Source: Clavibacter tessellarius (GTDB lineage Bacteria; Actinomycetota; Actinomycetes; Actinomycetales; Microbacteriaceae). Taken from it: a stretch of 64,000 bases of DNA. Below the pieces are notes generated by a model. It was not told where the DNA came from, did no database searches, and worked only from the letters and a program-made list of their open reading frames with translations. A program made the translations under genes and the position numbers. Where the stretch lies: contig NZ_LQXA01000019.1 of NCBI RefSeq assembly GCF_001618005.1, forward strand, positions 62,001 through 126,000. The letters run 5' to 3'. The first letter of the stretch is position 1; each line of letters opens with the position of its first letter. Below, in pieces: positions 1-10,917 of this stretch.

Positions 1-437
1 ATCTGCGTCTCCCTGTAGTGGCCGACCTTGCCGAGGTTGAGGACGTCCGCCAGGCCCACTCCCGTAGCGACGGGCACCACGTAGTCCGGCCCGAAGCGCG
101 GGATGTAGATGTTGCCGAAGTCGGTGGCGTTGGACGCAGGTGCGGCCGTGATGACCGGGTCGCCCGGGGCCGCGGGCGACGCGGTCGGGTCCGGCGTGGC
201 CTCGGGGGCGGGTGCGGCCGTCGCCCACGAACGGCTGTTCTCCAGGGCCTGGTCCCGCTGGCCGCTGCTCACGACGATGTCGTTGAACCACAGCTGCCAT
301 CCGAGGAACAGCATGATGAGGACGCCTGCGGTGAGGAGCAGCTCGCCGAAGACGCCGACGGTCCCGAGGATGGCGTCCCCGCGTCGCGCCCGCCGCCGCG
401 TGGCGCGACGGGATGGGGCGGGGTGCGGTGCGCTCAT
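1..437 (-). CDS. Class E sortase, N-terminal part (runs off the window)
   Basis: About 145 N-terminal residues are visible, starting MSAPHPAPSRRATRRRARRG; the C-terminus lies beyond base 1. An Arg-rich cytoplasmic tail is followed by one hydrophobic anchor (about residues 26-48, ILGTVGVFGELLLTAGVLIM), an Ala/Pro-rich linker, and the start of the sortase barrel (IPRFGPDYVVPVATGVGLADVL then GKVGHY). This matches the opening of class E sortases, membrane transpeptidases that anchor surface proteins in high-GC Gram-positives. The catalytic His, Cys and Arg are outside the window, so activity cannot be judged. A TACAAT -10 six bases before the ATG predicts a leaderless transcript. It is divergent from crgA, a common actinobacterial arrangement. 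Confidence 0.8.
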   Translation of the reverse strand, partial: MSAPHPAPSRRATRRRARRGDAILGTVGVFGELLLTAGVLIMLFLGWQLWFNDIVVSSGQRDQALENSRSWATAAPAPEATPDPTASPAAPGDPVITAAPASNATDFGNIYIPRFGPDYVVPVATGVGLADVLNLGKVGHYRETQ

Positions 438-443
438 GTGCCG

Positions 444-449
444 ATTGTA
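444..449 (-). promoter_or_regulatory. Predicted -10 of leaderless sortase promoter
   Basis: TACAAT on the minus strand ends 6 nt before the ATG at 437, placing the expected transcription start on the start codon. No Shine-Dalgarno is seen. Confidence 0.5.
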
Positions 450-531
450 GGCGGCGGGGATGCGCGGTCACCCCCTGCCGGGTCCCCGTGGGATGCGGGA
501 GGCTCCCGGGGCCGGTGGAGGAGCATCCCGC

Positions 532-537
532 TAGAAT
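532..537 (+). promoter_or_regulatory. Predicted -10 of leaderless crgA promoter
   Basis: TAGAAT lies 6 nt before the ATG at 544, so transcription would begin at the A of the start codon. Confidence 0.5.
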
Positions 538-543
538 CTCCGC

Positions 544-783
544 ATGGCCCGCGACAAGACGACGAGACCCTCCCGCCAGGAACGCGTGCGGGATGAGGAC
601 GCCCCGAACCCGGTGTGGTTCAAGCCCATCATGTTCGGCTTCATGCTCGTGGGCCTGGCCTGGCTCATCGTGTACTACGTCAGCCTCAACGCGTTCCCCA
701 TCCCCGACCTCGGCGTCGGCAACATCCTCATCGGCTTCGGCCTCATCCTGGTCGGCTTCCTCATGACCACCAGGTGGCGCTGA
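544..783 (+). CDS. crgA: Cell division protein CrgA
   Basis: This 79-residue protein has a charged N-terminus (MARDKTTRPSRQERVRDED), the family-typical NPVWFKPIMFG entry into a first transmembrane helix (about 26-45), a short outer loop with Pro residues, and a second helix (about 56-75) ending MTTRWR. Length, two-TM topology and the PxWFxPxM motif match CrgA, a small inner-membrane protein that interacts with FtsZ, FtsQ and penicillin-binding proteins at the actinobacterial septum. It is divergent from the sortase, and a hairpin terminator follows the stop. The start is supported by the adjacent -10 hexamer. Confidence 0.95.
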   Translation: MARDKTTRPSRQERVRDEDAPNPVWFKPIMFGFMLVGLAWLIVYYVSLNAFPIPDLGVGNILIGFGLILVGFLMTTRWR

Positions 784-801
784 CCGCTCCCGCCCCCTGA
801 C

Positions 802-835
802 GAGCCCGTCGCCATCTCCGGATGGCGGCGGGCTC
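802..835 (+). terminator. Hairpin terminator after crgA
   Basis: A 15-bp stem with one G-U pair (802-816 with 821-835) and a TCCG loop lies 18 nt after the crgA stop, followed by TTCTCG. Confidence 0.7.
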
Positions 836-1190
836 TTCTCGTGCTGCCGCCTCGGCCGTCCTCCCACGTCGTTGTCCACAGCTGCTCTGTGCACAACCGT
901 CCCCACATGTGGACAACGCATCGGGAGCGCTCGTGCGGGCCCACCAGCCGTGGCGGTTACCGCGCGCGCCCGACGGGACGGGCGATCGGAGCCGCCGAGC
1001 TCCTCTGTCCCCGAGAGCGGATCCCGCACCGCGCTCGGGAAATGACACGCGTGTAACTATCCCCACTGTGGAGGAGCCTGTGGATAACCCTCCGGCGGCC
1101 CTGAAGCACGACGCGTCGAGCCGAGGCCCGACGGACAGAGCCAGCGCGGTGCCCGCACCCCTCCGCTCGACCAGGGCGGGACGACGGCCC
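836..1190. other. Convergent intergenic region with DnaA-box-like cluster
   Basis: No gene is visible between crgA and the rhomboid gene, which converge here. The gap holds 9-mers close to the DnaA consensus TTATCCACA: TTGTCCACA at 872-880, TGTGCACAA at 889-897, TGTGGACAA at 908-916, and a perfect TGTGGATAA at 1079-1087. It may titrate or store DnaA, but that is inference. Confidence 0.45.
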
Positions 1191-2054
1191 TCAGAACGTG
1201 ACGGGGAAGAGCGCGGCGGCGGCCAGGATCGCCACGGCCAGGCCGGCGAGCGATCCGGCCTGGATGCCCGGCCGACGGGCGTCGCGCGTCCTGAGGAGCA
1301 CCAGAGCCACCACGGCGCCGGTCACGAGGCCGCCGACGTGGGCCTGCCAGGAGACGCCCTGGATCACGAAGCCGAGGAGGAGGTTCACCGCGATGACGCC
1401 GAGGAGCGGGCCGACGTTGCCGCCGAGCTTGCGCGCGAGGACGAAGTACCCGCCCATGAGCCCGAAGATCGCTCCCGAGGCCCCGACCACGGCCTGGAGG
1501 GGCTCCCCCATGGTCGCGCCGATGACCTCCACGGCGAGGGATCCGCCGAGCGCGGAGATCAGGAAGAGGGCCAGGAACCGGGCGCGTCCGAGCATGGGCT
1601 CGAGGACGCGGCCGAAGACGAACACCGACAGCATGTTCAACAGGATGTGGAAGATGCTCGACGAGGAGTGCGTGAAGGCGCTGGTGAGCATGCGCCAGGG
1701 TTCGTAGTCACCCGACGCCATGCTTCCGTAGACGGGCGCGAACCACAGTGCCCGCGTGACGGTCTCGCCGAGGATCGGCAGCACCTGGAGGATCCAGACC
1801 ACGGCGCAGACGGCCATGATCGCGTAGGTCACGACGGGACCCGAGCTCCGGGTAATCCGCGTGACGAACGGCGCCCGGGAACGAGGAGCGGTGCGACGCT
1901 GCTCCTTCATGTCCTCGGGGCAGATCACCCCGACGGCGGCCGGCGTCTGGCACTCCGGGCAGATGGTCCGCCCGCATCGCTGGCACAGCACGAAGCTCTG
2001 CCGGTCGGGGTGCCGGTAGCAGCGGTCGGCCGCCGTACGGGGTGAATCGGTCAT
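1191..2054 (-). CDS. Rhomboid family intramembrane serine protease with N-terminal zinc finger
   Basis: The protein has 287 residues. The N-terminus has a B-box-like Cys/His cluster (CYRH, CQRCGRTICPEC, CPED; residues 12-47). It is followed by a basic linker and six to seven membrane segments. The rhomboid catalytic dyad is visible: Ser193 in GASGAIFG and His239 in WQAHVGG, plus Asn140 in HILLNM. Rhomboids cleave transmembrane substrates within the bilayer; the zinc finger probably binds a partner on the cytoplasmic side. The ATG overlaps the cyclophilin stop by one base (TGATG), so the pair is likely translationally coupled. A longer upstream reading frame through the cyclophilin gene is a shadow. 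Confidence 0.93.
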   Translation of the reverse strand: MTDSPRTAADRCYRHPDRQSFVLCQRCGRTICPECQTPAAVGVICPEDMKEQRRTAPRSRAPFVTRITRSSGPVVTYAIMAVCAVVWILQVLPILGETVTRALWFAPVYGSMASGDYEPWRMLTSAFTHSSSSIFHILLNMLSVFVFGRVLEPMLGRARFLALFLISALGGSLAVEVIGATMGEPLQAVVGASGAIFGLMGGYFVLARKLGGNVGPLLGVIAVNLLLGFVIQGVSWQAHVGGLVTGAVVALVLLRTRDARRPGIQAGSLAGLAVAILAAAALFPVTF

Positions 2055-2593
2055 CAGACCTTCTCGACGGTGACGCTCTCGATCACGACGTCCTCGCGGG
2101 GGCGGTCGCGGCCGTCGGTCGCGACGGCGTTCAGCGCGTCGACGACCTTCTTGGACGCGTCGTCGGCGACCTCGCCGAAGATGGTGTGCTTGCCCTGGAG
2201 CCACGTGGTGGGCGCCGTGGTGATGAAGAACTGCGAGCCGTTGGTGCCGCGGCCGCCCTGGGTGCCGGCGTTCGCCATGGCGAGGATGTACGGCTTGGAG
2301 AAGTCGAGGTCGCGGCTGATCTCGTCGTCGAACTGGTAGCCGGGACCGCCGGTGCCCTGGCCGAGCGGGTCGCCGCCCTGGAGCATGAAGTCCTTGATGA
2401 TGCGGTGGAAGACGACGCCGTCGTACAGCGGGTCGTTCGACTTCGTGCCCGTCTGGGGGTGGGTCCACTCCTTCTCGCCGGTGGCGAGGCCGACGAAGTT
2501 CTCGACGGTCTGGGGCGCGTGCGACCCGAAGAGGTTGAGGACGATGGTGCCGTGGTTGGTCGTCATGGTGGCGACGTGAGTGTGCGCAGACAT
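2054..2593 (-). CDS. Peptidyl-prolyl cis-trans isomerase, cyclophilin type
   Basis: This 179-residue cyclophilin lacks a signal peptide, so it is cytoplasmic. It begins with the usual MTTNHGTIVLNLFGSHAPQT strand and contains FHRIIKDFMLQGGDP, GTNGSQFFIT and HTIFGEV, which carry the active-site Arg, Phe, Gln and His of the family. It catalyses cis-trans isomerisation of X-Pro bonds during folding. Length fits the short bacterial PpiA/PpiB class. It is upstream of and coupled to the rhomboid gene; this pairing near the origin is common in actinobacteria. Confidence 0.95.
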   Translation of the reverse strand: MSAHTHVATMTTNHGTIVLNLFGSHAPQTVENFVGLATGEKEWTHPQTGTKSNDPLYDGVVFHRIIKDFMLQGGDPLGQGTGGPGYQFDDEISRDLDFSKPYILAMANAGTQGGRGTNGSQFFITTAPTTWLQGKHTIFGEVADDASKKVVDALNAVATDGRDRPREDVVIESVTVEKV

Positions 2594-2715
2594 GGAGCAA
2601 TGGTCTCACGGCGGAGCTGGGACTCGGCGGACGCACAGGGTCCGCCGTGTTTGCCCGCAGAGGCACCCGTGCCAGACTGGGGATTCCTGGCGATATCACA
2701 CCGATGGAGGTCCCC

Positions 2716-3342
2716 TTGGGTCTGTCACGCAAGAACAAGAAGGAGTTGGCGAAGCTCCGCACCCACGCGGCCGCCGTCCTCAAGGAGCAGCGCGAGGTCC
2801 TCGACCGGGCCAACGTCGTCGTGGCCGAGGCCGCGCACACGGCTCGCAGGCTCTCCGACCAGCACGTCGTCCCCGCCGTCAAGCGCGGCGTCGACGACCA
2901 CATCCGTCCCGGCTACGAGGCGGGCGCCGAGCGCGCGCGCGCCGCCGCCGACTCCGCGTACAAGGGCTTCACCCACACGGTCCTCCCGGCCGTCGCCGGT
3001 GCCGCCGGATCCGCGGTCGCCGCGACCGAGGGCATCCGCAACAGCAAGCAGGTCAAGGACGCCATGAAGAAGGCCGGCAAGGTCTCCTCCAAGGCGCAGG
3101 AGTTCGGGAAGCACTACGTCGACAACGGCCGCTCCTACGTCGGTCGCTACGTGCCCCAGGTCGCACCGGCGAAGAAGGGCCTCGGCTTCGGCGGAGTCGC
3201 CCTCATCGCACTGGGCGTCGTCGTGGTCGGTGGCGTCGGCTACGCCCTGTACCAGACGTTCCGTGCCGACGACGACCTGTGGATCGCCGACGACGAGCCC
3301 GAGGCCGTCTCCACCACCGCGAAGGACCAGCCCTCGAGCTGA
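2716..3342 (+). CDS. Unknown Ala/Lys-rich protein with C-terminal transmembrane anchor
   Basis: I do not recognise a named family. From a TTG start with a GGAGG site five bases upstream it gives 208 residues beginning LGLSRKNKKELAKLRTHAAA. A long, charged, helix-forming N-terminal half (coiled-coil-like, many Ala, Arg, Lys, Glu) is followed by a GV-rich transmembrane helix (about residues 154-175) and a short acidic tail. Upstream in-frame starts exist (as far as 2647), but the ribosome binding site favours 2716. A long perfect hairpin terminates it. A membrane-tethered structural or stress role is possible but only a guess. Confidence 0.7.
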   Translation: MGLSRKNKKELAKLRTHAAAVLKEQREVLDRANVVVAEAAHTARRLSDQHVVPAVKRGVDDHIRPGYEAGAERARAAADSAYKGFTHTVLPAVAGAAGSAVAATEGIRNSKQVKDAMKKAGKVSSKAQEFGKHYVDNGRSYVGRYVPQVAPAKKGLGFGGVALIALGVVVVGGVGYALYQTFRADDDLWIADDEPEAVSTTAKDQPSS

Positions 3343-3360
3343 TCCGCGCGGCGACAGCAC

Positions 3361-3400
3361 GACGAAGGCCCGGCCACCGAGAGGTGGCCGGGCCTTCGTC
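3361..3400 (+). terminator. Strong hairpin terminator
   Basis: An 18-bp perfect stem (3361-3378 with 3383-3400) with a GAGA tetraloop lies 18 nt after the stop of the preceding gene. It could act on either strand. Confidence 0.8.
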
Positions 3401-3504
3401 ATGCGGGCGTCGTCTCGACACCGGTCGACCGCCGGCTCGCCGGCGTCACGAGCCGGATGGAGCCGTGACTGCGAGGAGGCGAGGGCCCGGATCCGGGCGG
3501 AATG

Positions 3505-3577
3505 TGGAGTCACGGGGAATCGAACCCCGGACCTCCTGCTTGCAAAGCAGGCGCTCTACCAATTGAGCTATGACCCC
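3505..3577 (-). tRNA. tRNA-Ala (TGC)
   Basis: The minus strand folds into a complete 73-nt cloverleaf: acceptor GGGGTCA/TGACTCC, D-arm GCTC..GAGC, anticodon loop TTTGCAA with anticodon TGC, and T-arm CGGGG-TTCGATT-CCCCG. The discriminator is A; CCA is not encoded. It lies just downstream of tRNA-Ile on the same strand. Confidence 0.97.
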
Positions 3578-3629
3578 GAACGGCGAGACCCGCATCGCGA
3601 TGCCCTCGGCCGACTCGATTCCCGCCAGG

Positions 3630-3654
3630 CCCCCGGATCGTGCTGATCCGGGGG
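3630..3654 (-). terminator. Hairpin between the two tRNA genes
   Basis: A 10-bp perfect stem (3630-3639 with 3645-3654) lies immediately after the CCA end of tRNA-Ile. It could be a terminator or an RNA-processing structure; no U-tract follows. Confidence 0.4.
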
Positions 3655-3660
3655 TGTTGG

Positions 3661-3734
3661 TGGGGATACCAGGATTTGAACCTGGGACCTCTTCATTATC
3701 AGTGAAGCGCTCTAACCAACTGAGCTATATCCCC
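3661..3734 (-). tRNA. tRNA-Ile (GAT)
   Basis: A 74-nt minus-strand cloverleaf: acceptor GGGGATA/TATCCCC, anticodon loop CTGATAA with anticodon GAT, and T-arm CCAGG-TTCAAAT-CCTGG. CCA is encoded (bases 3660-3658 on the minus strand), unlike the neighbouring tRNA-Ala. The gyrA-DUF3566-tRNAIle-tRNAAla order is typical of actinobacterial origins. Confidence 0.97.
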
Positions 3735-3782
3735 ATCGGGCAGGACTACGTTACCGTACGCCTGCCCGTTTCTCCCAATCGG

Positions 3783-4190
3783 CTACGCGTTGGTGAAGCC
3801 GACGAGGACACCGCCGGTGATGCGCACGCTGAGGTTGTAGAGCAGCGCGGCGACGGCACCGAGGACGGTGCCGACGACGATGTTGAGCACGGCCACCACG
3901 ATGGCGAATCCGAGGACCTGGCCCAGGCCGAACACCTGCTGGAGGGAGAAGTCCGCGGATCCGGACACCTCCTGGAAGAGCTGGTCGACCGTGCCGAAGA
4001 CGTTGGTGGTCTGCAGCACGACGTAGATGAGGAACGTGGCCACGACGGTGATGATGCCGAGCACCACCGAGAAGAGGAACGCGAGCTTCAGCGCCGACCA
4101 GAAGTCGACGTACACGAGCTTCAGACGCACCTGCTTGGTGGTGGTCGCTCGCGAGGACTTCTTCGCGAGCTTCTCGGCGACACTACTCAT
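3783..4190 (-). CDS. DUF3566 membrane protein
   Basis: This 135-residue protein starts [20 protein letters not shown], followed by [20 protein letters not shown], the DUF3566 hallmark. There are two clear membrane segments (about 38-63 and 95-125) around an outer loop. The ATG overlaps the end of gyrA by 8 bp, so it is the last gene of the gyrB-gyrA transcript. In actinobacteria this gene almost always follows gyrA; its function is unknown. An in-frame extension to 4322 runs inside gyrA and is not credible. Confidence 0.92.
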   Translation of the reverse strand: MSSVAEKLAKKSSRATTTKQVRLKLVYVDFWSALKLAFLFSVVLGIITVVATFLIYVVLQTTNVFGTVDQLFQEVSGSADFSLQQVFGLGQVLGFAIVVAVLNIVVGTVLGAVAALLYNLSVRITGGVLVGFTNA

Positions 4191-6870
4191 CGGGGGTTTC
4201 CTTCCCAGCAGCGGTACCCTCGGACGCGTCGGGCGCAGCTTCGGGGACCACCAGGTTGCGTTCGGAGTTCTTGGCCAGTGAGATGATCCTGTCGTCGTCC
4301 GCGAAACGGGCGAACACGACACCCATGGTGTCTCTGCCCTTCGCCGGGACCTCGGCCACGGCAGAGCGTACCACCTTGCCGCTGGCGAGCACGACGAGGA
4401 TCTCGTCCTCCTCGCCCACGATCAGGGCTCCCGCGAGGTCGCCGCGGGCATCCTGCAGCTTCGCCACCTTGATGCCCATGCCGCCACGGTTCTGGACGCG
4501 ATACTGGTCGGCGGCGGTGCGCTTCGCGAAGCCGCCCTCGGTGACCACGAACACGAAGCCCTGGTGTCCGACGACCGAGGCGCTGAGCAGCGTGTCGTCG
4601 CCGCGGAAGGTCATCCCCTTCACACCGGAGGTCGACCGCCCCATGGGACGCAGCGCGGAGTTGTCGGCGGAGAACCGCAGCGACATCCCCTTGCGGGAGA
4701 CCAGCAGCAGGTCGTCGTCCTCGTTCACGAGGAGGGCGGACACGAGGGCGTCGCCGTCGCGGAGGTTGATCGCGATGATGCCGCCCGTGCGGTTGGTGTC
4801 GTACTCGGTGAGCGCGGTCTTCTTCATCAGCCCGTCGCGGGTGGCGAGCACGAGGTACTGCGCGACCTGGTAGTCGCGGATGTCGAGGACCTGCTGGATC
4901 TCCTCGTCCGGCTGCATGGCGAGCAGGTTGGCGACGTGCTGGCCCTTGGCGTCGCGGCCGGCCTCCTGCAGCTCGTACGCCTTCGCCCGGTAGACCCGGC
5001 CCTTGTCCGTGAGGAAGAGGAGCCAGTGGTGCGTGGTGGTGACGAAGAAGTGCTCGACCACGTCGTCCGCGCGGAGCTGCGCGCCGCGCACGCCCTTGCC
5101 GCCACGGTGCTGGCTGCGGTAGTTGTCGATGCGCGTGCGCTTGATGTACCCGCCGCGCGTGACGGTGACCACCATCTCCTCCTCGGGGATGAGGTCCTCC
5201 ATGCTCATGTCGCCGTCGAAGCCGAGCATGATCTCCGTGCGCCGGTCGTCACCGTACTTGTCGGTGATCTCCTGCAGCTCGGTGCTGATGATCTCCCGCT
5301 GCACGGACGGCGTCGCCAGGATGTGCTTGTACTCGGCGATGCGCTCCTCGAGCTCGGCCGCCTGGTCCTGGATCTTCTGGCGCTCGAGCGCGGCCAACCG
5401 GCGGAGCTGCATCTCGAGGATGGCGTTGGCCTGCAGCTCGTCGATGTCGAGCAGCTTCATCAGCCCGCTGCGCGCGACCTCGACCGTCTCAGACCGGCGG
5501 ATGAGGGCGATGACGTCGTCGAGCGCGTCGAGCGCCTTGAGGTAGCCGCGCAGGATGTGGGCGCGCGCCTCGGCCTCGTTGAGGCGGAACTGCGTGCGGC
5601 GCACGATGACGTCGACCTGGTGGTCCACCCACGCGGAGATGAAGCCGTCGAGCGCGAGCGTGCGCGGGATGCCGTCGACGATCGCGAGCATGTTCGCGCC
5701 GAAGTTCTCCTGGAGCTGCGTGTGCTTGTAGAGATTGTTCAGCACGACCTTCGCGACCGCGTCGCGCTTCAGCACGATGACGAGGCGCTGGCCGGTGCGG
5801 CCGGACGTCTCATCGCGGATGTCGGCGACGCCGCCGAGCTTGCCGTCCTTCACGAGCTCGGCGATCTTGATCGCGAGGTTGTCGGGGTTGACCTGGTACG
5901 GGAGCTCGGTGACCACGAGGCACACGCGGCCCTGGATCTCCTCGACGGCGACGACCGCGCGCATCGTGATGGAGCCGCGGCCCGTGCGGTACGCGTCGAT
6001 GATGCCCTTGGTGCCGAGCACCTGGGCGCCCGTCGGGAAGTCGGGGCCCTTGATCCGCTCGAGGAGCGCCTCGAGGAGCTCCTCCCGGTTCGCGTCCGGG
6101 TTGGCGAGCAGCCACTGGGCACCCGACGCGACCTCACGGAGGTTGTGCGGCGGGATGTTCGTGGCCATGCCGACCGCGATGCCCACGGATCCGTTGACCA
6201 GCAGGTTCGGGAAGCGCGACGGGAGGATCTTCGGCTCGAGCGTGCGGCCGTCGTAGTTGTCCTGGAAGTCGACCGTGTCCTCGGTGATGTCCCGGACCAT
6301 CTCCATGGCGAGGGGCGCCATCTTGGTCTCGGTGTACCGGGGGGCCGCGGCGCCGTCGTTGCCGGCGGAGCCGAAGTTGCCCTGGCCGAGCGCGAGCGGG
6401 TAGCGCAGGCTCCACGGCTGGACGAGGCGGACGAGCGCGTCGTAGATGGAGGAGTCGCCGTGCGGGTGGAACTGGCCCATCACCTCGCCGACGACGCGGG
6501 CCGACTTGAAGAAGGAGCGGTCGGGCCGGTAGCCGCCGTCGTACATCGCGTAGATCACCCGGCGGTGCACGGGCTTCAGGCCGTCGCGCACCTCGGGGAG
6601 CGCGCGCTGCACGATCACGCTCATCGCGTAGTCGAGGAACGAGCGCTGCATCTCGAGCTGGAGGTCGACCTGCTCGATGCGGTCGTGCGTCACGACCACC
6701 GTGGCGTCGGGGTCGATGATGGCGCCGGGCAGCGAGTCGGATGCCGCGGCGGCGGAGGACGCCGGCGTCACGCCCTCCTGGGGCAGGGCATCGTCGGTCG
6801 ACGGCGCCTGCGCGTCGTCCGGGGTCGCGCCCGTGCCCTGCTCGTCGTCCGGAGTGGTGTCGTCGGCCAT
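4183..6870 (-). CDS. gyrA: DNA gyrase subunit A
   Basis: At 895 residues this is normal length. It cuts and rejoins DNA in the GyrA2GyrB2 complex that introduces negative supercoils. After an acidic, Ala-rich, non-conserved N-terminus of about 60 residues come [20 protein letters not shown] and the catalytic Tyr179 in [11 protein letters not shown]. The quinolone-resistance region reads [14 protein letters not shown], with Ser140 and Asp144 at the positions of E. coli Ser83 and Asp87, so no classical resistance change is seen. Six C-terminal beta-pinwheel blades follow, with the GyrA-box-like sequence [10 protein letters not shown]. It is 82 nt downstream of gyrB. Confidence 0.98.
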   Translation of the reverse strand: MADDTTPDDEQGTGATPDDAQAPSTDDALPQEGVTPASSAAAASDSLPGAIIDPDATVVVTHDRIEQVDLQLEMQRSFLDYAMSVIVQRALPEVRDGLKPVHRRVIYAMYDGGYRPDRSFFKSARVVGEVMGQFHPHGDSSIYDALVRLVQPWSLRYPLALGQGNFGSAGNDGAAAPRYTETKMAPLAMEMVRDITEDTVDFQDNYDGRTLEPKILPSRFPNLLVNGSVGIAVGMATNIPPHNLREVASGAQWLLANPDANREELLEALLERIKGPDFPTGAQVLGTKGIIDAYRTGRGSITMRAVVAVEEIQGRVCLVVTELPYQVNPDNLAIKIAELVKDGKLGGVADIRDETSGRTGQRLVIVLKRDAVAKVVLNNLYKHTQLQENFGANMLAIVDGIPRTLALDGFISAWVDHQVDVIVRRTQFRLNEAEARAHILRGYLKALDALDDVIALIRRSETVEVARSGLMKLLDIDELQANAILEMQLRRLAALERQKIQDQAAELEERIAEYKHILATPSVQREIISTELQEITDKYGDDRRTEIMLGFDGDMSMEDLIPEEEMVVTVTRGGYIKRTRIDNYRSQHRGGKGVRGAQLRADDVVEHFFVTTTHHWLLFLTDKGRVYRAKAYELQEAGRDAKGQHVANLLAMQPDEEIQQVLDIRDYQVAQYLVLATRDGLMKKTALTEYDTNRTGGIIAINLRDGDALVSALLVNEDDDLLLVSRKGMSLRFSADNSALRPMGRSTSGVKGMTFRGDDTLLSASVVGHQGFVFVVTEGGFAKRTAADQYRVQNRGGMGIKVAKLQDARGDLAGALIVGEEDEILVVLASGKVVRSAVAEVPAKGRDTMGVVFARFADDDRIISLAKNSERNLVVPEAAPDASEGTAAGKETPDE

Positions 6871-6952
6871 GGAGGTCCCGTTCAGATGTCGATGGATCGT
6901 GGAGTCGGTGCCGGGCGGCGGCGGGCGCTGAGCCCCGCCGCCGCCGCGTCGA

Positions 6953-9055
<2,103 letters not shown>

Positions 9056-9186
9056 TCACGAGGTGATCCGGGGACCGTCGTCCCTTGGCTGCGGGCGACC
9101 CCTCATTCTATCGCAGGAGTACGCTTCGCACCGCCTATCCGGCCGTCTGACGCCTTTTCGCGCCGGGGGTGACCTGATTCGCCTCC

Positions 9187-9699
9187 CTAGCCGTAGGTAT
9201 CGCGCGGGCCCCGCCCTGGGATCGACCTGGGACCCTTTTTCCAGGACGGGGCGTTCGGTCCCTGGAAGCGGATCGACCGGATGCCCGCATCGGGGAAGCG
9301 CTCCGCGATGCGCGTCGTGATCTCCACGCGCATCAGCCGGAGCTGCGTCGCCCACGCCGTGGATTCGCACTCGACAGTGAGGAGGCCGTCCTCGATCCCG
9401 ACGGGAGAGGAGTGCACGGCGGTCTCCTCGCCGGCGATGGTCGTCCACGCCGCCATGAGCTCGGCCTGCGAGAGCGACGACGTCCAGCCCATCCGCGAGG
9501 TGAGCGAGTCCATGACGTTCCCGAGCGAGTCCGGATCCCGGCCGGGCTGGAACGGGGAGCTGCCGGCCTTCTGCTCGCGGCGCTTCCGCGCGGACGGCGA
9601 GCGGACGGAGGCGTCCCCGAACACGCGGCGGAAGCGGCGGTAGACCGCGACGGCCTCCGACTCCGGGAGCGGCCCGCCGTCGGCCGCGCGGGGGATCAC
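9187..9699 (-). CDS. DciA-like DUF721 protein (helicase-loader family)
   Basis: The 170-residue protein has an Arg/Lys-rich, poorly conserved N-terminus and a C-terminal DUF721 core with MGWTSSLSQAELMAAWTTIA and LLTVECESTAWATQLRLM. DUF721 proteins include DciA, which loads the replicative helicase in bacteria lacking DnaC/DnaI. The GTG start (VIPRA) overlaps the recF stop in a GTGA junction, so translation is coupled. The recF-dciA-gyrB order is the usual actinobacterial one. A longer in-frame extension into recF was rejected. Confidence 0.88.
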   Translation of the reverse strand: MIPRAADGGPLPESEAVAVYRRFRRVFGDASVRSPSARKRREQKAGSSPFQPGRDPDSLGNVMDSLTSRMGWTSSLSQAELMAAWTTIAGEETAVHSSPVGIEDGLLTVECESTAWATQLRLMRVEITTRIAERFPDAGIRSIRFQGPNAPSWKKGPRSIPGRGPRDTYG

Positions 9700-10910
9700 G
9701 CCGGTCCCCCGGTCGCGTCGGTGTCCGCGGGCGCGGATCCGGGTGCGTCGACGATCTCCCCCGCGCGGATGTGCACGGCGTTCGCGGCGAGGTGCGCGGG
9801 CACGTCCTCGAACACCGCGGCGGTGATGAGGACCTGCTCGAACCCGGTGACCGCCTCCGCCAGACGGCCGCGCCGCGCCTGGTCGAGCTCGGCGAACACG
9901 TCGTCGAGGATCAGGACGGGGTCGCCCGTCTGCGAGTCCCGCCGCAGCAGCTCCGCCGACGCCAGCTTGACCGCCAGCGCGAACGACCACGACTCCCCGT
10001 GGCTGGCATAGCCCTTCGCGGGTAACCCGTTGAGGCGGAACAGGACATCGTCTCTATGCGGGCCCACCAGCGTGAGACCCCGCTCGAGCTCCCGCGGGCG
10101 CATCCGGGCGATGGCCGAGGTGAACACCGGCACGACGTCCTCCGTCCGCGTGAAGCGGCCGCCGTCGCGCGCCCCGGTCTCGTCGGCGACGTCGTCCTCG
10201 CCCGGGTCGTCGGCCAGGATGCTCAGCTCCGGGCGCGCCGACGGGCCGTGGTCGGATCCCGCCACGGCCAGGTATGCCCGTGCCAGCTCGGGCTGGAGCG
10301 CCTCGACCAGCGCGCCGCGTGCCGCGATGATCTGCGAGCCGATGGCGACGAGCCGCTCGTCCCAGATGTCGAGCGTGCCGAGCTGGTCGGCCTTCATGCC
10401 GCGCGCCCGTGCGGACTTCAGCAGCGTGTTGCGCTGCTTGAGCGCCCGGTCGTAGTCCGACAGCACGCCGGCGAGCCGGGGTGCGCGCAGCACGAGCAGC
10501 TGGTCGAGGAGGCGCCGACGGCCGGACGGATCGCCGCGCACGAGCGCGAGGTCCTCCGGCGCGAACAGCACGCTCGAGAAGTACCGCGGGAGCTCCCGCG
10601 GCTTCGTCGGCGTGCTGTTGACCTGCGCCCGGTTCGCTCCCGATCGGTTGATCTGCACCTCCACCCGCAGCTCGCGTCCCGCGTGCTGGAGGAGGGCCCG
10701 GATCACCGCCGACTCGGCACCCTGCCGGATGAGCGCCTGATCGGTGGAGACGCGGTGCGACCCGAGCGTGCTCAGGAAGCCCAGCGCCTCCACCAGGTTC
10801 GTCTTGCCCTGCCCGTTGCTCCCCACGAAGAGGGTCGCACCGGGCTGGAGCTCGACGTCCGCGCGGGTGTAGTTGCGGAAGTCACCCAGGGAGAGGTGAC
10901 GGACGATCAT
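9696..10910 (-). CDS. recF: DNA replication and repair protein RecF
   Basis: This 404-residue SMC-like ATPase loads RecA at gaps with RecO and RecR. It starts MIVRHLSLGDFRNYTRADVE, with Walker A GSNGQGKTN at about residues 30-38, the signature region around LERGLTLVGPHRDD, and Walker B VLILDDVFAELD. The dispensable Gly/Asp-rich insert near residue 235 is a lineage feature. It lies 7 nt after gnd and overlaps dciA by 4 nt. Confidence 0.97.
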   Translation of the reverse strand: MIVRHLSLGDFRNYTRADVELQPGATLFVGSNGQGKTNLVEALGFLSTLGSHRVSTDQALIRQGAESAVIRALLQHAGRELRVEVQINRSGANRAQVNSTPTKPRELPRYFSSVLFAPEDLALVRGDPSGRRRLLDQLLVLRAPRLAGVLSDYDRALKQRNTLLKSARARGMKADQLGTLDIWDERLVAIGSQIIAARGALVEALQPELARAYLAVAGSDHGPSARPELSILADDPGEDDVADETGARDGGRFTRTEDVVPVFTSAIARMRPRELERGLTLVGPHRDDVLFRLNGLPAKGYASHGESWSFALAVKLASAELLRRDSQTGDPVLILDDVFAELDQARRGRLAEAVTGFEQVLITAAVFEDVPAHLAANAVHIRAGEIVDAPGSAPADTDATGGPA

Positions 10911-10917
10911 CCGGTGG

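Noticed and set aside
6440-6500. Quinolone-resistance mutation in gyrA
   Set aside because: The resistance region keeps Ser140 and Asp144 at the E. coli Ser83/Asp87 positions.
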